A stretch of 11,887 bases of DNA from an uncultured Clostridia bacterium (GTDB lineage: Bacteria > Bacillota > Clostridia > Christensenellales > UBA1242), in assembly GCA_944381225.1 (NCBI GenBank), contig CALWKJ010000031.1:1-11887 (forward strand), in the 5' to 3' direction. The notes under the pieces are model-generated. The model saw only the letters and a program-made list of their open reading frames with translations, was not told the origin of the DNA and did not search any database. A program made the translations under genes and the position numbers. Each line of letters begins with the position of its first letter. Position 1 is the stretch's first letter. Positions 6,983 through 11,887 of this stretch are shown piece by piece.

Positions 6983-7017
6983 AAATAAAAATTCACCATT
7001 AAGGTGAATTTTTATTT
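6983..7017 (-). terminator. Intrinsic terminator of the giant surface-protein gene
   Basis: Arms 6983-6997 and 7003-7017 form a perfect 15-bp stem with a GGTG/CACC core near the loop and a 5-nt loop (6998-7002), overlapping the TAA at 7016-7018. On the minus strand it ends in a U-rich run (UUUUUAUUUU). The symmetric A/T flanks would also allow termination from the plus strand, but no plus-strand gene is seen. Confidence 0.85.
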
Positions 7018-10000
7018 ACTGTTCTACCCAATTAGAAATTTCGTTTTCCCATTCAAATTTAGGGAATTCGTTTTCATTGTTTAAGTAATATGTACTTTCT
7101 GTTCCGTTTAAGTTATCGCTTTGAGGAACTTTAGAGAAACCTGTAATTGTAAATGTGCTTGCCCCTCCTCCACCAACGGCAGATTGAGTTTGCCCTAAAT
7201 TGTAGAAACACTGCGTGTTTACTCCACTAGGAGCATAACTTATGTATGCGAACACTTGTACGTTGCCAATAGACAAATTAGCTTGAGATGTTGATGCATT
7301 TATAATATTGTTAACATAACATCCCTTAATATTTCCATTGTTTGAAAGTCCAATCAGTCCTGCAATGTAAACATTATTTGTTGAACTCATGCTTGCATTT
7401 CTATATATAGTAGATTTTGTATAAGCATATGAATAATTTACACTTCCGTCATTTTGCCCAGCAATTCCACCAAAGTAGAAATTTACAGCAACTTGCGTTG
7501 AACCCTGTTTCATTATATTAAGCGTTGTGGTTGCGTTCTTTAAAACACTTGCTTCAACTTTTCCTGTTGTTCTATTGTATCCTACAATTCCACCACTTGT
7601 GGTTATAGTTGTTTGAAGTAAAATGTTGCCAAAATTGCCACATTGTAAAACAATACCTTCATTATCGCCTACAATTCCAGCATAGTTTGCTCTAATTCCC
7701 AAAACATCAGTACTACTTTTAATTGAAACATCGTAGTAATTTGCAACATTTTGTATTATACCACTTGCAAAGTTTTGATAAGCAATTCCGTAGAAATACA
7801 TATCTTTACTGCTTGTTAGTGAAATTTGCATGCCCGTAGAACCCAAAACTACATTTTGAATTGTTCCATAGTTTCTGTAACACAACAACGAGATAGTTGC
7901 TCCAACCCTTAGCTCTCCAGAAATATTTGCAATTATTTTTAAATTTTTAATTGTTGCACCCTTTGAAATTTGAGAGAAAAGTGCCACATATTGAATTTGT
8001 TGTGTTATAGAAATATTTGATAAATCATAGTCCCAACTTAATGTTTTTTTATTGCCATCATATGTTCCCTTAAATTCAAAGTTTGACCCGTTTCCAAGTG
8101 GTTGAACATTGTATATTGATGTTGTTTGTTTAAAGTTAAATTGCTGATTTTCTTTGCTTAGCGTTATTGTTTGTTCAATTCCGTCTTGCACCAGCTTATA
8201 TTGATTTAAGTATTCATCTTTTTCTAGCCTGTATTTAATATTGTTAAATTGTTCATTATTTTCAATTAAATATGGATTTTCCACCGTTCCATTAGAACCG
8301 TCTAATGTCACTTTAAACAAATCTATTAAAACAGTTGTTCCTATGTTTTTATTGTCTGGCTCTAAAACTTTATCGTAATAATATGTGTAGTCAGATGTCA
8401 AACTTCCTTCGTTTTCGCTATTTTTTACAACCACGGCAACCGATACTAAATGCATTCCTTGTTCTACAGGAGTATAAGTGTTTGTAAGGTTGTCTAAAGT
8501 TGTAAATATGTATGTTCTTATAACATTAGGTTTGCCATCTACAAGTACTATTTCGCCGTTTTCGTCTATCTCTAATATTTCATCTTTTATTCTGTAAGTA
8601 TGGTCATTTGATGTGCCCTCTGTTGACCAATAGAAATATTTTTGCTCGCTGTTGTATTCAACGCTTTCAACTGATTGTGGTTTTTTAATTTCTCTAACAT
8701 CAGATATATATGATGGGATATAACTTTGATTTCCAAAAGGAAGTACTTGAATAGTGTAATACAAAGTGTACTCATCGCTGATTGTTGATTGGAACAATGT
8801 AGTATTTACATATTGAGTATTAACGACTATGCTTTGAACTGTTGGGTCTTCACTTGTCCAGAACCTTATTTTATATGCTACATCAATGTTTATATTTTGG
8901 TTTCCAGTTGACACTTTGTAATTGTTCCATATTATGTGTAAATCGCTACTTGGAACGTCCTCATAATTCTCTATGTCTTCTTCTCTTAATTCTCTTAAAA
9001 CAATATCGTTTTGTCCAATTGCGTTAACTTGATATATGTTTGGCAAATTGTCGTTATTAGGATTTTTAAATGTAACATAATCTGAACTTACAAAGTCTTG
9101 CACCCCTTCTTTTGGTATTACTTTTATTTGCAGTTCAAAAGGACTTTCATTAATCAATTTTTCTGTAACATATGAATAATAACTGTTTTCCTCTGTTATA
9201 ACTATTAATTCTCTTGTTACCTCTTCATTGATTTTGAATTTTAATTCGTATCTATAGTTTTCTTCTGGCAATGTACCAACGTATTTCCAGGAGAATTCGC
9301 CGTCTTTCAAAACTATATTATATACAACTCCACTTTCATCTTCGCCCTGAACGGCATTGTATTTTTGGAACAAATATTCTACAGAATCTACACTCATTAA
9401 ATAATATGCTGTTTGTCCATTATGTTGATATGTTCCTAGGCTATCGTTGTTTTTATAATATGCTTGAATTGTTACCCTATATCTACCACTTGATAAATCT
9501 GCACAATCGTAAACACAGTTTCCACTTAAATCTATAAAGTTATTATTTTTTATAACGATATCTTCATTTATTGGATTTCCAAATTCGTTTACTTTATTAA
9601 ACGTAAGTTTGTAATAACTAATATTTATATTGTTGTTTTTAGCAATATCCCAATATAATGCACCATTTTTTGCAACTACATTTGTGATTCTATTTATTGT
9701 TGTTCCAACTGTATCATTGCCCTTATTTGAGTTTACATATGCCAACTCTCCTGAAGTCAAGTCTACATCCAAACTTCCTATTGATTGAAATCTGTAAAGC
9801 AAATTTGGCAATGTGAATGTTGATTCATACCAAATATTGTTGTCTATGTCTGGTTGATTTATTATTGATATCTCTTCACTATAAGATTCATCATTTGAAA
9901 CATGAATTGCATAAGATGAGCTTTCAGCTAAACTTTGCCATTTAAATATACCATCTTCGATTTCAACTTGTGGAGTAGTTAGTTTTGAAACACTACCAAC

Positions 10001-11887
10001 TTGTGAATTTGGCCCTGTTATAATTGCATGAGTTGTTGTTGATACTTTTAATCCAACAGCTTGAATTTTTATAGTGTATTGTTCAACATAGTCTAAACTT
10101 TCCAACTCTGCACAATCCCATTTTGCGTCTTTTAATGTTATTGTACTTGTTTCACCAACAAGCCCTAAGTTATTCTCTGTGTATGTTATTAAATATTCAC
10201 TTGCTCCCTCTTGCGCGTTCCAATATAGTTCTCCATCTTTCACTTTTGCAGTTGTAGGATTTAAAATTGAAACAGTTATTTTATTTGATATCTTACCGTT
10301 TAATATCTTATTGTTATCTCCTGCAACATAAACATAAAGTGCAGTGTACGACGAATTAATTGTTCCGTTTTCAACAAGTTCTGTTATGTTGAAATTCGTC
10401 TGTGTTGTTGTTCCAATAATTTCTCTTATAGAAACTGTTTTGCCATCTTCTTGAACATTTTTATCTGCAAATATCACATATGTTGGACTCTGCGTTGTAT
10501 ATGCTTGAGGAATGTTTATTGAGTCCCAACTTAAAATGTAATTGTTTTGTGAATAAATTAATGAAATTTGTGGTGCGTATGGAACATACACTTCCATACT
10601 GCTTCCATAATTTGAAGTAATGTATTTTGTGCTGTCTCCATTTTGACTTAAAGTTAAGTTGTATGAGCCTGCCGGCAAATCGGTGCCCATATCCAAAAAT
10701 CCATGGTTTAATGTTGGCCAACCATTATATTCAAATTCTTCTAATATTGGAAGAATCAAATTTTTAATTTCTTGTGGAATTAGCACATTGTCTGTAACGC
10801 TTTGTTTAAATTCTTCTGTAACCAAACAATAGTTAATTGCGTAATCTTCGTATGTGTATTCTGCATTGTCTGTTTTGTTTGTCAACTTAATTTTAATTTT
10901 AACAGTGTTTATATTGTTGACTGGCGCTGTATAAGGTTTTGTAAATATTCCATTTAATATGTCAACAAGATTTCCCAACGAACCAATATTGTTTATTTCC
11001 CATTGCAACGCTCCGTCTTTTACCATAAATGAATCTGGAGCATGCAATTTTACTACTGGCAACGGATTATTGTCTTGGTCTTGATAAACCCCCACAGAAC
11101 TCGCTATGTATTGCGAAGATGTTGATATTGCACGAACTTTATAAGTTGAATATTCTTTGTTTGTTGAGTTTGACAAATTTAATACATAATAATTGTTATC
11201 TATTGGAAGGCCACTGTTTTGCAATTCGTCATTTAAATATAATAAATACCCAGTAGCGCCCTCTATTATGTTCCATGTTAGCAAGCCATCTTCTAAATGT
11301 GGCGTTGGTTGTATCATTTTTGTAAAACTGAGTTCTTCGCTGTATCTGGAATTAAGCGAATAGCAATTCATTGCGTCCACATTGGATGTTCCAGCAACAC
11401 ACAGTTTTATAGTGTACGTACCAATGCTTAAATTTCCGTCAGGATCTAGCACAAATTCTGTGTTTAACGTGTTTATTATTTGATTGTTAAAACTTATATT
11501 GTATCCGTTTATTGCATTTGAATCTGCATCCCACACAAGTTGTGAAATTGTATAATCATATTTTTCAGGATTCACCCCTGTTTGTTTTAACTGTATTTTT
11601 AAAGTTCCACTGCTGTGGTTGGACAATATCCTAACATTAATTTGGTTTGTTGAATCAGAATACAAAACATCGTCTTCAACAGATATAGCTCTTGCGCAAA
11701 TTGAATATTGTTGATTGTCTTTAAACGCATTATACATTTCTTGAGAATACATTGATGAATATTCAGTTTGCTCTGTTGGAACTTCTGTTAAATCAAAGTA
11801 TTGATTATTGTAAACAACTTGATATCCAGTAGCATCTGAAACTTTTGTAAATGCCAAATACCCTTGAACAACTTTAAAATTAGAAGG
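7016..11887 (-). CDS. Giant FN3-like / GLUG-repeat surface protein, 5' partial
   Basis: The frame is open from the right edge (P-S-N-F-K... at 11887) to TAA at 7016, giving 1623 residues with the N-terminus missing. A TTG at 11857 could start the frame, but the ten codons before it continue the same beta-module pattern, so it is internal. Residues below count from that TTG. Residues 1-1165 hold about eleven FN3-like modules of 75-125 residues. Many open with a strand such as KDGxLxW followed by ATGYLLY-like text and end with YTIKIQA-like strands. Residues 1187-1207 (GSNGTVENPYLIENNEQF) are the usual lead-in to a repeat region. Residues 1289-1517 carry seven GLUG-like repeats (GGIVGYN, GGIAGQN, AGLIGLS) expected to form beta-solenoid coils. 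A GGGGA linker (1562-1566) precedes a short tail. There is no LPXTG, transmembrane tail or SLH domain at the C-terminus. Such architectures are typical of secreted or wall-attached adhesin-like proteins. Function and ligand are not known, and I assign no gene name. Confidence 0.9.
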   Translation of the reverse strand, partial: PSNFKVVQGYLAFTKVSDATGYQVVYNNQYFDLTEVPTEQTEYSSMYSQEMYNAFKDNQQYSICARAISVEDDVLYSDSTNQINVRILSNHSSGTLKIQLKQTGVNPEKYDYTISQLVWDADSNAINGYNISFNNQIINTLNTEFVLDPDGNLSIGTYTIKLCVAGTSNVDAMNCYSLNSRYSEELSFTKMIQPTPHLEDGLLTWNIIEGATGYLLYLNDELQNSGLPIDNNYYVLNLSNSTNKEYSTYKVRAISTSSQYIASSVGVYQDQDNNPLPVVKLHAPDSFMVKDGALQWEINNIGSLGNLVDILNGIFTKPYTAPVNNINTVKIKIKLTNKTDNAEYTYEDYAINYCLVTEEFKQSVTDNVLIPQEIKNLILPILEEFEYNGWPTLNHGFLDMGTDLPAGSYNLTLSQNGDSTKYITSNYGSSMEVYVPYAPQISLIYSQNNYILSWDSINIPQAYTTQSPTYVIFADKNVQEDGKTVSIREIIGTTTQTNFNITELVENGTINSSYTALYVYVAGDNNKILNGKISNKITVSILNPTTAKVKDGELYWNAQEGASEYLITYTENNLGLVGETSTITLKDAKWDCAELESLDYVEQYTIKIQAVGLKVSTTTHAIITGPNSQVGSVSKLTTPQVEIEDGIFKWQSLAESSSYAIHVSNDESYSEEISIINQPDIDNNIWYESTFTLPNLLYRFQSIGSLDVDLTSGELAYVNSNKGNDTVGTTINRITNVVAKNGALYWDIAKNNNINISYYKLTFNKVNEFGNPINEDIVIKNNNFIDLSGNCVYDCADLSSGRYRVTIQAYYKNNDSLGTYQHNGQTAYYLMSVDSVEYLFQKYNAVQGEDESGVVYNIVLKDGEFSWKYVGTLPEENYRYELKFKINEEVTRELIVITEENSYYSYVTEKLINESPFELQIKVIPKEGVQDFVSSDYVTFKNPNNDNLPNIYQVNAIGQNDIVLRELREEDIENYEDVPSSDLHIIWNNYKVSTGNQNINIDVAYKIRFWTSEDPTVQSIVVNTQYVNTTLFQSTISDEYTLYYTIQVLPFGNQSYIPSYISDVREIKKPQSVESVEYNSEQKYFYWSTEGTSNDHTYRIKDEILEIDENGEIVLVDGKPNVIRTYIFTTLDNLTNTYTPVEQGMHLVSVAVVVKNSENEGSLTSDYTYYYDKVLEPDNKNIGTTVLIDLFKVTLDGSNGTVENPYLIENNEQFNNIKYRLEKDEYLNQYKLVQDGIEQTITLSKENQQFNFKQTTSIYNVQPLGNGSNFEFKGTYDGNKKTLSWDYDLSNISITQQIQYVALFSQISKGATIKNLKIIANISGELRVGATISLLCYRNYGTIQNVVLGSTGMQISLTSSKDMYFYGIAYQNFASGIIQNVANYYDVSIKSSTDVLGIRANYAGIVGDNEGIVLQCGNFGNILLQTTITTSGGIVGYNRTTGKVEASVLKNATTTLNIMKQGSTQVAVNFYFGGIAGQNDGSVNYSYAYTKSTIYRNASMSSTNNVYIAGLIGLSNNGNIKGCYVNNIINASTSQANLSIGNVQVFAYISYAPSGVNTQCFYNLGQTQSAVGGGGASTFTITGFSKVPQSDNLNGTESTYYLNNENEFPKFEWENEISNWVEQ
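7307..7993 (-). repeat. Seven GLUG-like repeats (beta-solenoid region)
   Basis: Residues 1289-1517 of the giant protein (counted from 11857) contain repeats of the pattern aromatic-(G/A)-G-(I/L)-(V/A/I)-G-x-N...G-x-(I/V)...: ALFSQISKGATIKN, SLLCYRNYGTIQN, GIAYQNFASGIIQN, GIVGDNEGIVLQ, GIVGYNRTTGKVE, GIAGQNDGSVN and GLIGLSNNGNIKG. Spacing is irregular (about 30-40 residues), as is usual for GLUG motif proteins. The first two or three copies are degenerate, the last four clear. Confidence 0.75.
8363..11887 (-). repeat. Array of about eleven FN3-like protein modules
   Basis: Protein-level repeats inside the giant surface gene, diverged at DNA level. Module starts are recognisable near 11887 (edge), 11569, 11299, 11026, 10576, 10249, 9964, 9679, 9316, 8950 and 8668. 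Recurrent text: LEDGLLTW, VKDGALQW, VKDGELYW, IEDGIFKW, AKNGALYW, LKDGEFSW for the first strand, and YTIKLCVAG, YTIKIQAVG, YRVTIQAYY for a later strand. This is the beta-sandwich pattern of FN3-like domains. Exact domain edges are approximate because only the W-containing strand and the Y-x-I/V-x-I/V strand are well conserved. Confidence 0.75.

Noticed and set aside
8587..11256. Short ORFs on both strands inside the giant surface-protein gene
   Set aside because: Overlapping frames in AT-rich repeat coding sequence; the main frame shows clear modular repeats throughout, these do not.
11855..11857. TTG as the true start of the giant surface protein
   Set aside because: The ten codons before it are open to the window edge and read as the beginning of the same FN3-like strand pattern, so the gene is truncated by the window.
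7016..11857. Nucleotide-level tandem repeats or CRISPR-like array in the surface gene
   Set aside because: Modules are repeated at protein level only; I found no regularly spaced identical DNA repeats.

Overview
The window is AT-rich bacterial DNA with all genes on the minus strand. Low G+C, AAGGAG ribosome binding sites, sigma-A-type promoters, intrinsic hairpin terminators, a CwlD-like cell-wall amidase and a very large FN3-like/GLUG-repeat surface protein together suggest a Bacillota member, probably a Clostridia-like uncultured host-associated lineage. That placement is an inference; no marker here fixes the genus. The standard genetic code fits every gene.

Read in the direction of transcription (from the right edge to the left): (1) 11887-7016 is the 3' part of a giant surface-type protein, at least 1623 residues. 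It has about eleven FN3-like beta-sandwich modules, then a GLUG-type repeat region, and its N-terminus lies outside the window. It ends in a strong terminator. (2) 6945-6256 is a membrane-anchored or secreted N-acetylmuramoyl-L-alanine amidase (Amidase_3). (3) 6135-3049 is a eukaryotic-like (type 2) isoleucyl-tRNA synthetase with its own promoter and a leader hairpin but no T-box, closed by a terminator. (4) 2931-1990 is a membrane-anchored alpha/beta hydrolase whose -10 box lies 7 nt from the ATG, suggesting a leaderless mRNA. (5) 1898-243 is a glutaminyl-tRNA synthetase with its own promoter and terminator. (6) 242-1 is intergenic; near the left edge it carries a Shine-Dalgarno sequence followed by a run of 17 A (minus strand), the apparent start region of a further leftward gene.

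Although co-oriented, the genes look mostly like separate transcription units, each with its own promoter, terminator or both, rather than one operon. Two (GlnRS, IleRS) serve translation, two (amidase, giant protein) act at the cell envelope, and the hydrolase has no assigned substrate. I see no mobile element, CRISPR array, tRNA or rRNA, and no clear new multi-gene system. The most unusual points are the altered class I signature motifs in both synthetases (HHGT for HIGH in IleRS, ILGKRF for VMSKRK in GlnRS), the modular giant protein, the probable leaderless gene and the poly(A) tract beside a ribosome binding site.
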